64,000 nucleotides of DNA from Metasolibacillus fluoroglycofenilyticus (GTDB lineage Bacteria; Bacillota; Bacilli; Bacillales_A; Planococcaceae), in NCBI RefSeq assembly GCF_003049645.1, contig NZ_PYWK01000002.1, positions 186,001-250,000 on the forward strand, read 5' to 3'. Position 1 is the stretch's first letter. Each line of letters begins with the position of its first letter. Below are positions 1-10,300 of this stretch, piece after piece. The notes under the pieces were generated by a model, which was not told the origin of the DNA, did no database searches, and saw nothing but the letters and a program-made list of their open reading frames with translations. The position numbers and the translations under genes are program-made.

Positions 1-124
1 CTTAGGCTCAGACAACGTTATCCCTTTACCTGTTTTCTCAAATTTTAAAAACCATTATTTTGCTATATTGCCACTCCAGCTAATGGGATTTAACCTTGCC
101 ACAGATGCATCCTATAATTAATTT
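1..124. other. Window edge, no gene seen
   Basis: AT-rich sequence downstream of the first chemoreceptor. I see no convincing coding frame, and no terminator strong enough to list. Confidence 0.4.
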
Positions 125-1837
125 TTATTCCTTCAATGTAAATACTTTCACGTGCTCGTTTAATGTATGGGCCATTTCGTTTGTTTCGTTAGAGCTTTGT
201 GCTACTTCGTCGATGCTATCTGTCGTTTGTAGAGTAGCGCTCGTTAGACTGTTCATCGCTGTTTCAATTTCCCCAATCGCAATCGTTAGATGTTGAATCA
301 TTTGTACGACATGCTCCGATTTTTCTGCCTCTGCTGTCATCATTGAGGAAATACCAATAATCTCTTCTACTGTTTCTGTTACTGCCTGCGAAATGGCATG
401 TAAAGATTCAGTCGTAAGCTTTACAGTTTCTGTTCCTTTTTCGATATATTTCGTATTGTCCTTAGATGATGCAATCACATGCTCAATATTGACCATAATG
501 TCCTGCACCAATGTTTCCACCTGTGACACTTCACGATTTGATTGCTCTGCTAGCTTCCGTACTTCCTCTGCCACAACAGCAAAGCCTTTGCCATGCTCAC
601 CTGCTCTAGCCGATTCGATTGATGCATTGAGTGCTAACAAATTCGTTTGCGCAGCAATCTCTGAAATCGTTGTCGTAATTGCTTGAATTTTTGTTGCAGA
701 TGCAACTAAATTTTCAACTGTCTGGCTTACTTCATCAGAGCCTTTTTGAATAAGGGCAATATCATTGTTAATGTCTAATGCACGCTGCTCCCCATCTCGT
801 GCAATTTTCAATGTCGTGTGAGAATTTTCTACAGTATGGTCTGCCTTCGTTTTCATTATTTGCAATTCTTTTGCTAAATCAGCAAGTGCATCGCTCGCTT
901 TTTCTGCATTGTGCATCCCACCAGTAATTGAGCCTGTAACCTCACTAATATTGTCAGCTACGCTCTTCATTGTATCTGTCATGCTGTTCAACGTACTTGC
1001 TGACTTTTCCGCATTACTAGATAGCGTATGTGATGTCTGGCGCATTGATAAAATCATGCTTTGCAAATTGTCTATCATTTGATTTAAAGTTAAAGCTAAA
1101 TCGCCTACTTCATCATGGTTTTTAATCATTGTTTTATCAACGGCTAAATTACCATTTGCAATTTCTTTCGCTTGATTAATTAAAATGCTAATTGGCTTTA
1201 CTTTACGACGAATTAAGAAGCCTGTAATTACCGACGCTAAAAACATTGGGAAAATGCTTATTAAAATACCATTGCGTACAACATCCCAAGTACGCTCTTT
1301 AACAATATTTGCATCAAAATCGATTACGCTAATAGCAATAATTTCTTTCGTTGGGTCATGGTCTTTGAAAATAGGCGCATAGCCTGATAAACGCTCCATC
1401 CCACCATAAGTATATATTTCAGAATATGTTGGGTGCTTGTCCTGTAATAAAGCGCTTACAGCTTTCTCATCAACATAAAATGCATCGCCAATTTTAAAAC
1501 CGTCCTGCACAAGATGCTGGTCAAGTGCTAGCAGTGTCCCTTCAAGCGTTAAAATATACTGTGTTTGAAAAATATTTTTATGTGCTGTTGTCCAATTCAA
1601 AGCATCGCTCATTTCTTGCTTTTTCGCATCGTTACCATTTAAAGCTTGCTCAACATCAGCAGCAGCAATTAAACCTGTCGTAATATTAGCACAGCCATAA
1701 GCTTCTATTCCTGCAGCCTCATATATTTTATTATAAGCTGTGATATATGTAGCAAATGAACTAATGCTTAACATCACGACTAAAATACCAGCAATGATCG
1801 TACCAAGTTGGAAAGTCAATGAATTTCGCAGATTCAT
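125..1837 (-). CDS. Methyl-accepting chemotaxis protein (dCache-like sensor)
   Basis: A transmembrane chemoreceptor that would signal through CheW/CheA to the flagellar motor. The 570-residue protein has a first membrane segment at about residues 8-31 and an extracellular sensing region of about 155 residues. A second membrane segment lies at about 190-210, followed by a HAMP linker and a long coiled-coil signalling domain. The signalling hairpin tip carries the hallmark segment with [20 protein letters not shown] and [16 protein letters not shown]. The start follows an AAGGAG site 11 nt upstream. The sensor region resembles a Cache/PAS fold, but I cannot name its ligand. The gene is monocistronic and divergent from the DUF2207 gene. 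Confidence 0.93.
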   Translation of the reverse strand: MNLRNSLTFQLGTIIAGILVVMLSISSFATYITAYNKIYEAAGIEAYGCANITTGLIAAADVEQALNGNDAKKQEMSDALNWTTAHKNIFQTQYILTLEGTLLALDQHLVQDGFKIGDAFYVDEKAVSALLQDKHPTYSEIYTYGGMERLSGYAPIFKDHDPTKEIIAISVIDFDANIVKERTWDVVRNGILISIFPMFLASVITGFLIRRKVKPISILINQAKEIANGNLAVDKTMIKNHDEVGDLALTLNQMIDNLQSMILSMRQTSHTLSSNAEKSASTLNSMTDTMKSVADNISEVTGSITGGMHNAEKASDALADLAKELQIMKTKADHTVENSHTTLKIARDGEQRALDINNDIALIQKGSDEVSQTVENLVASATKIQAITTTISEIAAQTNLLALNASIESARAGEHGKGFAVVAEEVRKLAEQSNREVSQVETLVQDIMVNIEHVIASSKDNTKYIEKGTETVKLTTESLHAISQAVTETVEEIIGISSMMTAEAEKSEHVVQMIQHLTIAIGEIETAMNSLTSATLQTTDSIDEVAQSSNETNEMAHTLNEHVKVFTLKE

Positions 1838-2031
1838 AATATATTTCTCCTTTTTTATTCGTATGAAGCAATCATACTATAAAAAAGATGTATTTCAAAA
1901 GAATCTTTTTAAAAGCATTTGAAAATCGCTATTTCCTTTTAATTTAGCACGCCGCTCCCCATAGTTTTAATTCCCTCTCGTATCATATTATTACTAATTT
2001 CTACAATAATAGAAATAGTATGTATATAATA

Positions 2032-2042
2032 AAGAAGGGGGG
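2032..2042 (+). promoter_or_regulatory. Strong RBS deciding a TTG start
   Basis: AAGAAGGGGGG ends 7 nt before the TTG at 2050 and lies inside the longer frame that opens at 2020. This makes the upstream ATG unlikely as the start. Confidence 0.7.
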
Positions 2043-2049
2043 TGTGTTT

Positions 2050-3975
2050 TTGAAGAAAGAATATATGATTATACTGTTTGCTTTTATTATTTTTTTGAGC
2101 ACTGCTCATTATGTAGATGCACGTTCTTTTTCAATTGACCGTGTACATATTAAAGCATGGATTGAACCAAATGGAGATGTGCTCATTAATGAAGTTTTTA
2201 ATTATTCTTTTTCTGGGCAATACAAAAAAATCCAACGTTCCATTCAAACAGATGGCCATGATGGTGTTGAATTTTTTGAAGCTCATTTATTGCAAAATCA
2301 TAATGCGGAACCTGGCTTTATTGGGAAGGACCAACTACAGCCCTTAAATGTTGATTTAGAAGGCAATACATACAATGCTGAGCTTCCTAGTAATGATGAA
2401 AAGATAACGGTTTTTTTCCTATATAAACTAAAAAACGCCGTTCGCTCCTATGACACATATAGTGATTTGACAATCCCTTTCTTTGGCATGGGAAGCAATC
2501 ATTCAGAGGATTTGCATAATGTGACAATCGATTTCGTTTTCCCACAGGCAATGCAAAATTATTACCCATTCCTTCATGGAGCAGACGGAGAAATTACAGG
2601 ACAAACAGAGGAAGTTGTTCGATTTTTTATTCCTCTCTCAGCAAAAAGACAATACACGGAAGCACGTTTGTTGTACCCTTCGAACATTATGATTGCACAG
2701 TCAAAACAGCCTGCTCCAATGTCTTTACAGCAGGCGCTCAAAGAAGAACAGCAATTGCAGCAAATGAAACTTGAGGATGCACAATTTTTATTGAAAATGG
2801 CTCATTTTATATTCATAATCGCTATTTTATGTTTAAGTGCTGCTTTTCTATTACGATTAATACCACAACGTATAGCACGTAGTACTCCATTTGACGATAC
2901 CATATTGATGCACGACCCATTGCAACTTTATATGATTGACCGCGTTGGTCAAAAAGATAACTATGCTTTTTTCGCTGGGATATTAGCGCTTGTCAGAAAG
3001 GGACTCGTTACGATAAGTGAGACGACTACACCTGTACGCTTTGCACATGATGAGGACGCACCGGCAAAAACGTTGAAATTCACTTTAAAAAAGGGGGATA
3101 CAACCCTTTCGAGTAGTGAAATGACCTTAGTTGACTGGCTTTTTACACGAAAAGTTAAAGGTGGCTCTCGCATCTTTTCAATAAGCAATATTTATGGTGC
3201 GACATTGCAAGAAAAAAAAGAAAAGAAAGAAATGCATGGTCACTATATCCGCCGTTCTCGTTTTATGCAAAAGGAGCAAATTTGGTATACCGATGTTGTC
3301 AAAGAAATGAAAGAAGCAGGCATAATGAGCAATAGCATAAGCAAATTAATAAGCAAAATAATTTTAGCCATCGTACTTATTAGCATTATTTTTGCTAGTT
3401 TTGCTGAAACCCTTTCAGGCCTGGCACTAACATTTTATATTATTAGTGCAGTCTATTGTTTGAGAAAAGGAAATGTCACATATAACCGAAAGCCAATGTA
3501 TCTATTTTTTGCAATTTCCTTTATTATTTCTTACTTTTTTATAGATAGCCCATTACGTCTTTCTTATAGCTTTTTTATATTGGCAAGTGCTCTTCTTTTC
3601 ACTGCACTTCCGCCGTTTTTTTTATCAAAAGAAGCAATAAAAATACGCAGGCATATTAACGCTTTTAAAAAGGTAGCTCCTTTTCCCATTTCATCTGTCA
3701 TCACACTAGATGAACAGTTAGCACTAGCACTTCTTTTAAAAACGGAGAAAATCGCAATTCATAAAGATAAAATTGACGAGACACCGCTAGCCACATTTAT
3801 TTTGACAAATGGCGACCCTTTTGACTATCTACTAACAACATGGAAATTAAGTAACCCACCATTCGCTTTTATGTCCTCCGACAAATCAAGTAGCAGCAGT
3901 TATTCTGATGGAGGAGGATATAGCGGAGGTGGAGGGGGGAGCGGCGATGGTGGGGGCGGTGCTGGTGCAGACTAA
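2050..3975 (+). CDS. DUF2207 domain membrane protein, glycine-rich tail
   Basis: A predicted membrane protein of the DUF2207 family, whose function is not established. A signal-like hydrophobic segment at the N-terminus is followed by a long extracellular beta-rich domain. A membrane segment lies near residues 260-280, with further hydrophobic segments around 440-530. The C-terminus is a low-complexity Ser run followed by a Gly-rich tail, typical of the family. The frame is open from an ATG at 2020. The TTG at 2050 sits 7 nt after a strong AAGAAGGGGGG ribosome binding site and begins LKKEYM, so I take TTG as the start (641 residues). It has no operon partner. Confidence 0.85.
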   Translation: MKKEYMIILFAFIIFLSTAHYVDARSFSIDRVHIKAWIEPNGDVLINEVFNYSFSGQYKKIQRSIQTDGHDGVEFFEAHLLQNHNAEPGFIGKDQLQPLNVDLEGNTYNAELPSNDEKITVFFLYKLKNAVRSYDTYSDLTIPFFGMGSNHSEDLHNVTIDFVFPQAMQNYYPFLHGADGEITGQTEEVVRFFIPLSAKRQYTEARLLYPSNIMIAQSKQPAPMSLQQALKEEQQLQQMKLEDAQFLLKMAHFIFIIAILCLSAAFLLRLIPQRIARSTPFDDTILMHDPLQLYMIDRVGQKDNYAFFAGILALVRKGLVTISETTTPVRFAHDEDAPAKTLKFTLKKGDTTLSSSEMTLVDWLFTRKVKGGSRIFSISNIYGATLQEKKEKKEMHGHYIRRSRFMQKEQIWYTDVVKEMKEAGIMSNSISKLISKIILAIVLISIIFASFAETLSGLALTFYIISAVYCLRKGNVTYNRKPMYLFFAISFIISYFFIDSPLRLSYSFFILASALLFTALPPFFLSKEAIKIRRHINAFKKVAPFPISSVITLDEQLALALLLKTEKIAIHKDKIDETPLATFILTNGDPFDYLLTTWKLSNPPFAFMSSDKSSSSSYSDGGGYSGGGGGSGDGGGGAGAD

Positions 3976-4211
3976 AAAACCCCAAACCTTTTCATCTCGT
4001 TGGGTTTTGAAATATGAATGGGACTGTAATGGGGGATTCCAAATGATTTTTGGGTACCCCCTTGCATTATTTTATTGCGTTTTCATCCATTATTCCTCAG
4101 CCGAAATTAATAAAGGCTCAGCTAAAAATATTACTGTATTTATTGCATATATACTCGCAAACTAAACAAAAAGTAAGCAGTCTTCCTTGTACTTTTTAAT
4201 GTATTTATATT

Positions 4212-5903
4212 CTAAACTGATATTTTGAATTTCTGAATTTCAGCTTGTAAATGCTGAACATTTCCATTTAAAGCTATCGCAACACCATTAACTTGTTGCA
4301 TTGTTGCAGATTGTTGCTCCATCGCGGCAGCAATCATTTCCAGACTTGCACTTATACCTTCTGCACCATTTGCAATCTCACCTACAGATGCCGTTACCTC
4401 CTGTGAACTAGCCGAAAGCTGTTCAGACGTTGCTGAAATATCCTCAATTTGATTGGTCATATGATTAACTGCTTGAACGATTGTTGTGAATGAATCACCA
4501 GCTTCGCTTATAATGCGTACACCATCACTTACAGATGCTAGTGATTCCGTTACAGCTCGTTCTACATCAAGTGTATCTGCTTGAATTTCTGTCGTTAGAT
4601 GAACAATTGAGTTTGCTGAATTTTTGGATTCCTCCGCAAGCTTACGAACCTCGTCCGCTACAACTGCAAAGCCTTTCCCATGCTCTCCAGCCCGCGCTGC
4701 CTCAATAGCAGCATTCAATGCAAGTAAATTTGTTTGATCCGTAATATCTGTAATAACTTTTGTGATGTTATTTATTTCTACTGTTTGTTGGCTTAGCTTT
4801 TGAACTAGCTCATTTACAATACTTGTCGTAGAATGTATCGCACTCATTTGATTTTTTGCTTGATTAATAATATTGCCACCATGATTTGCCGCATCTGATG
4901 CATCAATTGCGCTAGAGTTTAGCTCTTGTGTTGCCTCAGCAATACGCTGAACACCTATAGCCGTTTCTTCCATTGCACGGGCACTTTCCAAAGAGGAGGT
5001 AGCTGATATTGTTGCATTTTCTGAGGCATGCTCTACACGCTTCGCAACATCCTCTGATGTTGCTGAAATTTCCTCAGTGCTCACCGTTAATTCCATTGCT
5101 GAAGAACTTAAATCATTGGAATTCTGCTGAATATTTTTAATTAGATTCGACAGATTATTTTTCATCGTATTGAACGAAATAGCTAGCTGTCCAACCTCAT
5201 CCTTCACTTTCATATGAATATCGTCCTGTGTCAAATCACCAGAGGCAACAATATTTACTTTATCTACAATGAAACGAAGCGGGGCCGTAATCGTTTTACG
5301 AACAAAAATGATTAAAACACTAAATATAAGTGCACTAATTAACAATGCAACAATTGCCACTATTTTTGTTAAATTAATTGCCCCTTGGGTTTCCTGCTTA
5401 ATGTTCTCAAGCTGCTCTTCCTGATACGCCACAGCACTATCCGATGCAGCTAAAATTCCTAAGTTTGCCTCACGCATTTTTGTGCCTACTAGCTGTTTAG
5501 CTAATTCTAGCTGACCACTTTTATAAGCAGCAATCATCTCATCGGCACCCTCATTAAATATTTCATTAAAAGCTTTAATATCATTTACATATGCTTTCAT
5601 ATCTTCACTTTTCACTAAGCTCTCTAAGTGTTCAAGCTGCCCACGAAAATCTTGTCTATATCCTTCAAAAAGATCAAAGCTTGCTTGATCACCACTTAAA
5701 AGAATTGCTCGACCATACACTCCTTCCATTGCTAAATTAAAGCGAAGATTGTCAACCGTACGGATTTGCTCTACTCTTCTCTCTAGCGCCTCCTCCGTTT
5801 TAGTTTCAATATTATTAACACTGAAAAAATTAATTCCAGCCATTAATAATAAAATAGCGACCATCGAAAAAAACGATAGGTTCAGTTTTTTACCAATACT
5901 CAT
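4212..5903 (-). CDS. Methyl-accepting chemotaxis protein (4HB-type sensor)
   Basis: A second chemoreceptor of 563 residues. A membrane segment at about 8-28 leads to an extracellular all-helical region of about 150 residues, consistent with a four-helix-bundle (4HB_MCP) sensor. A second membrane segment lies at about 181-202, followed by HAMP and the cytoplasmic signalling coiled coil. The hairpin tip reads [20 protein letters not shown], followed by [18 protein letters not shown]. An AAGGAGAG ribosome binding site precedes the ATG. The sensor is unrelated to that of the chemoreceptor 2.4 kb away, so the two probably detect different signals. Confidence 0.93.
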   Translation of the reverse strand: MSIGKKLNLSFFSMVAILLLMAGINFFSVNNIETKTEEALERRVEQIRTVDNLRFNLAMEGVYGRAILLSGDQASFDLFEGYRQDFRGQLEHLESLVKSEDMKAYVNDIKAFNEIFNEGADEMIAAYKSGQLELAKQLVGTKMREANLGILAASDSAVAYQEEQLENIKQETQGAINLTKIVAIVALLISALIFSVLIIFVRKTITAPLRFIVDKVNIVASGDLTQDDIHMKVKDEVGQLAISFNTMKNNLSNLIKNIQQNSNDLSSSAMELTVSTEEISATSEDVAKRVEHASENATISATSSLESARAMEETAIGVQRIAEATQELNSSAIDASDAANHGGNIINQAKNQMSAIHSTTSIVNELVQKLSQQTVEINNITKVITDITDQTNLLALNAAIEAARAGEHGKGFAVVADEVRKLAEESKNSANSIVHLTTEIQADTLDVERAVTESLASVSDGVRIISEAGDSFTTIVQAVNHMTNQIEDISATSEQLSASSQEVTASVGEIANGAEGISASLEMIAAAMEQQSATMQQVNGVAIALNGNVQHLQAEIQKFKISV

Positions 5904-6104
5904 ACAAATTTCTCTCTCCTTGTTTTACAGGCCATGTAAACCTTTAAAGTATGTATTTCTTAAAGCATTTATAGATACTATTCTCCTTAGAGAAACTATA
6001 TCTACAATCGATTATTTAGCAATTAATCCCCCCTTATCTATTAATTATATAATAAAAAACCAATTTTCCGAAAATTAAAATAATTCTAATTGAATAAAAA
6101 AATA

Positions 6105-6145
6105 GTCAAGGAGCGTGCCAAAATTAATTTTGGACGCCTCCTTGA
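6105..6145. terminator. Hairpin terminator
   Basis: GTCAAGGAG at 6105 pairs with CTCCTTGAC ending at 6145, and the inner CCAAAAT/ATTTTGG arms also pair. It lies between the end of the dpaL operon (minus strand) and the divergent end of the chemoreceptor gene. A strong bidirectional-looking hairpin. Confidence 0.6.
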
Positions 6146-6376
6146 CAAATAGAAGAGTAATAATTCTTTATAACTATTACATTTTGACGCTGTTGGTAGT
6201 GCTTCTCCAAAGAATTCACTCGTTAAAATAGCAAAATATTTCTTCGAAAACAGGAGAAAGACCGAGTTTAACGACTTACTTTTAAATTTAAGATAAAGAT
6301 AGAGTTAATTTATCACTATACTGAGGAGAAATTTGAATTTGGAGATAGCCTCAGTAATTCTGCTTTTCTTTAAAAC
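6146..6376. repeat. Dispersed intergenic repeat, family D (copy 1)
   Basis: This gene-free stretch contains a block (about 6185-6240) beginning ACGCTGTTGGTAGTG that is recognisably similar to 39265-39305 (ACGCCACTGGTAGTG). Both follow a terminator-like hairpin. No coding frame is supported. Confidence 0.4.
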
Positions 6377-7570
6377 TCAAACCGGATAAGCCCCGTCCCA
6401 TACTACCTTCTGATAATGCTTTGCATCAGTATCGCCTTCTGTGCTAAAGAACAATATTTTTGAACTGCCATTAATATTTAACTGCTCCTTTAAATGCATG
6501 TACTCACCTTTCCTTAACATTTCACTCAATGCTCCTACACCAACAGCTCCTGATTCCCCAGAAATTACTTGTACATCACCTTTAATAGGTGCTGCTAAAA
6601 TCCTCATCCCCTGCGCAGCAATATAATCAGGGCAAGATAAAAACGCATCGGCATAATCATTTAAAATTTGCCAGCCTAATGTGCTTGGCTCGCCACATGC
6701 TAGCCCTGCCATAATCGTATCCATATCACCTTTAACATAATGAAGCTGACCATCGTTTGCTTCGGCTGTTTTAAATAGGCAATCCGCCTTATCGGGTTCT
6801 ACAACAATGGTAATTGGTCGTTCTTCCCCATAAACATCTGCAAAAAAACCTTGAACAGCTGCGGCCATTGAGCCAACGCCTGCTTGTATGAAAATATGGG
6901 TAGGCTTTTCATCTAATTGCTTTAACTGCTCATAGGCTTCTATAGCCATCGTCATATAGCCTTGCATAATGTTTTTCGGAATTTCCTCATAATTTTCCCA
7001 CGCTGTATCTTGTACGAGCACCCAATTATTTTGTTCAGCATGCTCAGCTGCTAAGCGAACTGTATCATCATAATTGACATTTGTAATAGAGGCCTTTGAG
7101 CCTAAGTTTTTAATATGGTTCAACCTTTCTTCTGAAGAGCCTTTCGGCATATAAACAACTGATTTTTGCCTTAGTTGCTGTGCTGTCCATGCAACGCCTC
7201 TCCCATGGTTACCATCTGTTGCAGTAATAAAGGTTAATTCGCCCAGTTGCTCCTTCACTTCTGACGAAACAAGCTTGTCGTAAGTTAATTCGGCTGGCTT
7301 TATATTTAATTTTTTAGCTAAATATAACCCAATGGCATACGAACCACCTAATGCTTTAAATGCGTTTAAACCAAATCTGTACGATTCATCCTTAACAAAT
7401 AATTTACTAACATTCAATTCTTTAGCTAAATTATCTAAAACAGCTAAAGGAGTTGCTTCATATTGCGGAAAGCTTCTATGAAATGCCTGTACTTTTTCCG
7501 CTTCCTTTCGCCCTAAAAAATCAATGCTTGTGCCCGGCTTTGTTTTGCGATTATATTTTACTAATTTCAT
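6377..7570 (-). CDS. dpaL: Diaminopropionate ammonia-lyase
   Basis: A PLP enzyme that converts 2,3-diaminopropionate to pyruvate and two ammonia. The 397-residue protein has the family's PLP-lysine region (RFGLNAFKALGGSYA, near residue 75) and a TDGNHGRGVAW segment that binds the cofactor phosphate. Its length matches the E. coli YgeX/DpaL family (about 398). An open TTG lies at 7576, but ATG 7570 has AGGAGGGG at the right distance and overlaps the upstream gene's stop as ATGA, which indicates translational coupling. It is the last gene of a three-gene operon with an M20 deacylase and a carbamoylase-type hydrolase. Confidence 0.9.
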   Translation of the reverse strand: MKLVKYNRKTKPGTSIDFLGRKEAEKVQAFHRSFPQYEATPLAVLDNLAKELNVSKLFVKDESYRFGLNAFKALGGSYAIGLYLAKKLNIKPAELTYDKLVSSEVKEQLGELTFITATDGNHGRGVAWTAQQLRQKSVVYMPKGSSEERLNHIKNLGSKASITNVNYDDTVRLAAEHAEQNNWVLVQDTAWENYEEIPKNIMQGYMTMAIEAYEQLKQLDEKPTHIFIQAGVGSMAAAVQGFFADVYGEERPITIVVEPDKADCLFKTAEANDGQLHYVKGDMDTIMAGLACGEPSTLGWQILNDYADAFLSCPDYIAAQGMRILAAPIKGDVQVISGESGAVGVGALSEMLRKGEYMHLKEQLNINGSSKILFFSTEGDTDAKHYQKVVWDGAYPV

Positions 7571-8733
7571 TCCCAATCCCCTCCTAGACGAAGTTTAACG
7601 ATTTCTGCAAAAAATTCTGCACCTGTTGCTAATATAGCATCGTTATAATTATATAGAGCATTGTGGAGCGGTATAATTTCCTCGTTCGATACCCTGCTCC
7701 CTAGAAATACGAAGCAACCTGGAATCTTTTCTAAAAATTTACCAAAATCCTCTGATGCCATAAATGGCTCACAACTTGCATTGATATTTTCATTTCCTAC
7801 GATATTGGTAGCTGCTTTGATGGCTGTTTCTGTGCAGCCTTCCTCATTAATTGTCGGTGAAAATTCATGTGTATATTGAAATTCACAGGTAGCGCCATGC
7901 ATCGCACAAATTCCCTCACAAATGCTTCTCATTCTTTGTTCTAGCAGCTGCTGCACTTTTGGTGTGAAGCTACGCGTATCCCCTTTAATTTCTACATTTG
8001 AGGGAATTGCATTGCGAATCCCGTCTGTCCATATTTCTGTGCAAGAAATGACTGCCGTATCATTTGGATTGACATTACGGGCAACAATCGTTTGCAGTGC
8101 AATAATAATTTCTGCGGCAATTACTAACGGGTCAATTCCCATATGTGGACTTGATGCGTGAGAGCCCTTTCCTTTAATACGAATAATAAAATTATCCTCA
8201 CTCGCCATAATGGGGCCCGGTCGGGTTTGTATTGTGCCCGCGGGAAGCCCCGGCATATTGTGCAAACCATAGATTTCATCTACTGGAAAGCGTTCGAATA
8301 GCTGGTCGTCCATCATCGCCTGTGCACCTTTACCAATTTCTTCAGCAGGCTGGAAAATGAAACGAACAGTGCCATTAAAATTCTTCCTAGTAGTAAGTAA
8401 TTTAGCGGCCCCTAATAATGTTGTCATATGCCCATCATGCCCACATGCATGCATTTTCCCATGATGCTTAGAGCGATAAGAAAGCTCCCTCACTTCCGTT
8501 AAATTCAATGCATCCATATCTGCTCGCAAACCAATTATTTTCTTTCCATTGCCGACAGTCAGGCTTGCCACAATACCCGTACCACCAATATTTTCGTGAA
8601 CGTCCAACCCCATTTTTTTCAGCTCCTGTGCAATATAGGCTGAAGTTTTCACTTCCTCAAACGCCGTTTCAGGGTATTGATGCAAATGATGTCGCCATTG
8701 TAAAAGCTGCTTTTGCAATTCATTTTTGTTCAT
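7567..8733 (-). CDS. M20-family amidohydrolase (HipO/AmhX type)
   Basis: A 388-residue zinc-type amidohydrolase/aminoacylase that would release an amino acid from an N-acyl or amide derivative in the cytoplasm. Metal-binding and catalytic segments are visible: GLRADMDALNL, then HACGHDGHMTTLLGAA, PAEEIGKGA, LHNMPG and the dimerisation region. It overlaps dpaL by 4 nt (ATGA) and follows the upstream hydrolase with a short gap, so it is in the same operon. The substrate is not determined. The pairing with diaminopropionate ammonia-lyase recalls ygeY-ygeX of E. coli. Confidence 0.88.
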   Translation of the reverse strand: MNKNELQKQLLQWRHHLHQYPETAFEEVKTSAYIAQELKKMGLDVHENIGGTGIVASLTVGNGKKIIGLRADMDALNLTEVRELSYRSKHHGKMHACGHDGHMTTLLGAAKLLTTRKNFNGTVRFIFQPAEEIGKGAQAMMDDQLFERFPVDEIYGLHNMPGLPAGTIQTRPGPIMASEDNFIIRIKGKGSHASSPHMGIDPLVIAAEIIIALQTIVARNVNPNDTAVISCTEIWTDGIRNAIPSNVEIKGDTRSFTPKVQQLLEQRMRSICEGICAMHGATCEFQYTHEFSPTINEEGCTETAIKAATNIVGNENINASCEPFMASEDFGKFLEKIPGCFVFLGSRVSNEEIIPLHNALYNYNDAILATGAEFFAEIVKLRLGGDWE

Positions 8734-8749
8734 TTTTATCCTCCTTACA

Positions 8750-9988
8750 TCAATGTTCTACCACGTAATGAATTAATCTTAAAAAAGCACGAATGCCTAC
8801 TTGCAGCTTCGGTTCAGGTGTATGCTCCTCTTTCGTGTGCGATAAACCGCCTTCGGACATTATAAACATCATTACGGTTGGTACTACTTTTGCCATTTCA
8901 ACTGCATCGTGTAGAGGGCCTGAATACATCTTCGTTGCCTCACCTGTTTCCTCCTCTACTGCTTGCTCACATAAACGAATCAATTGATTATCAAATAATT
9001 GCGGTGCAACTGAATAAACTTTTCGCCATTCGACAGAAACACCATTCGTACTCGCTATTTTTTCAGTAGTAGCTTGCGCTTCCTCGTACATTTTTTGCAA
9101 ATCCTTGATATCAATCGTTCGCATATCTAAGGAGATGGTACATTTTCCGGGCACAATTGTTACAACATCTGGCTGTACCTGCACTTGACCTACTGTGCAA
9201 ACCGCATTATATTTTAATGCAATTTTTCTAAACGCTAATGCAGCCTCAGCCGCTGCTAAAAATGCATCTCGGCGCATAGGTACTGGAAATGAGCCTGCAT
9301 GTGCTGCCTGTCCTGAAAAATCAATATAATGACGCTCTACTCCTGCGGCTCCAAATACGCAGGCAACATCCTTTTGCTCTTTTTCTAAAATAGGACCTTG
9401 CTCGATATGCAGCTCTAAATAGCTTTGAATATTTTTTATTAAAAACTCCTGCTGTGCTTGCAGCATTTTCTCTGGTGTAACTTGAAATTCAGTTACTGCC
9501 TTTTCAAAAGCTATACCACTTAAATCAACACGACCTATTAATTCATTAACATTTAAAGAACCACTTGCTGCTGAAGAGCCTAAGCAGCTATAGCCGTAGC
9601 GTGCCCCCTCCTCATCTGCCCAATCTACAACATAAATTGTTTTTTTCGGCTTCTTGCCATCAATTGTGTAACGTCTTAACGCTTCAAGCCCTACCAATAC
9701 ACCCAGCGCCCCATCAAGCCAGCCACCATTCGGTACACTATCTAAATGACTGCCAATAACAATAGCCTCGGTGCTCTCTCCTTCAATCTTCGTCCAAATA
9801 TTGCCTGCGCTATCCATCGAAATCTCTGCTCCGAGCGCTTCAGCCTTTTGGCGGTACCAATCACGTGACGTTTGCCAGAGCGCTGTCCATGCTACGCGCT
9901 GTGCCCCATGCTCATTTGATGAGAGTGCAGCAAGCTCCTTTAAATCTTGAATGACACGCATTGCACCTTCATTTAAGCTATATTCCAT
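8750..9988 (-). CDS. Zn-dependent carbamoylase/allantoate amidohydrolase-like hydrolase
   Basis: A 412-residue M20/M28-type hydrolase of the N-carbamoyl-L-amino-acid hydrolase, allantoate and ureidoglycolate amidohydrolase family. It carries the diagnostic GSHLDSVPNGGWLDGALGV metal site, the DWADEEGARYG segment, the LHIEQGP motif and the C-terminal SGPLHDAVEMA region. The frame opens further upstream, but the ATG at 9988 follows a GAAAGGGGAAGG ribosome binding site, so I choose it. First gene of the operon, divergent from the AraC-type regulator at 10301. The family cleaves ureido or formimino amides. The exact substrate here is unknown. Confidence 0.88.
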   Translation of the reverse strand: MEYSLNEGAMRVIQDLKELAALSSNEHGAQRVAWTALWQTSRDWYRQKAEALGAEISMDSAGNIWTKIEGESTEAIVIGSHLDSVPNGGWLDGALGVLVGLEALRRYTIDGKKPKKTIYVVDWADEEGARYGYSCLGSSAASGSLNVNELIGRVDLSGIAFEKAVTEFQVTPEKMLQAQQEFLIKNIQSYLELHIEQGPILEKEQKDVACVFGAAGVERHYIDFSGQAAHAGSFPVPMRRDAFLAAAEAALAFRKIALKYNAVCTVGQVQVQPDVVTIVPGKCTISLDMRTIDIKDLQKMYEEAQATTEKIASTNGVSVEWRKVYSVAPQLFDNQLIRLCEQAVEEETGEATKMYSGPLHDAVEMAKVVPTVMMFIMSEGGLSHTKEEHTPEPKLQVGIRAFLRLIHYVVEH

Positions 9989-10300
9989 CGTCCTTCCCCT
10001 TTCTTTTCCCTGTATTAACAATTTAGTCCATAAGGCTAACAATCCATCGAAAATAAAAAACTATAGACTAAATATTTATCACATTTAATAAAACACTAAA
10101 TATTTAACGTCTGCCTCCCAATACGTTAAAATATTGCTATTGCAACTAATATAACTACAGTCTGAATATTCTTTCTATAAATTTTACGATTATTTTTATC
10201 AGATTTATCCTATATTCGTAATCTATAAAAATTCGATAACGACTTGCATATTAAATTTTCATTTTATGTAAAATCTAATGATGAAAGGAATGGATAACAG

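Noticed and set aside
3908..4165. An 85-codon frame at the end of the DUF2207 gene
   Set aside because: Out-of-frame reading of the Gly-rich tail running into non-coding DNA; no start signal.
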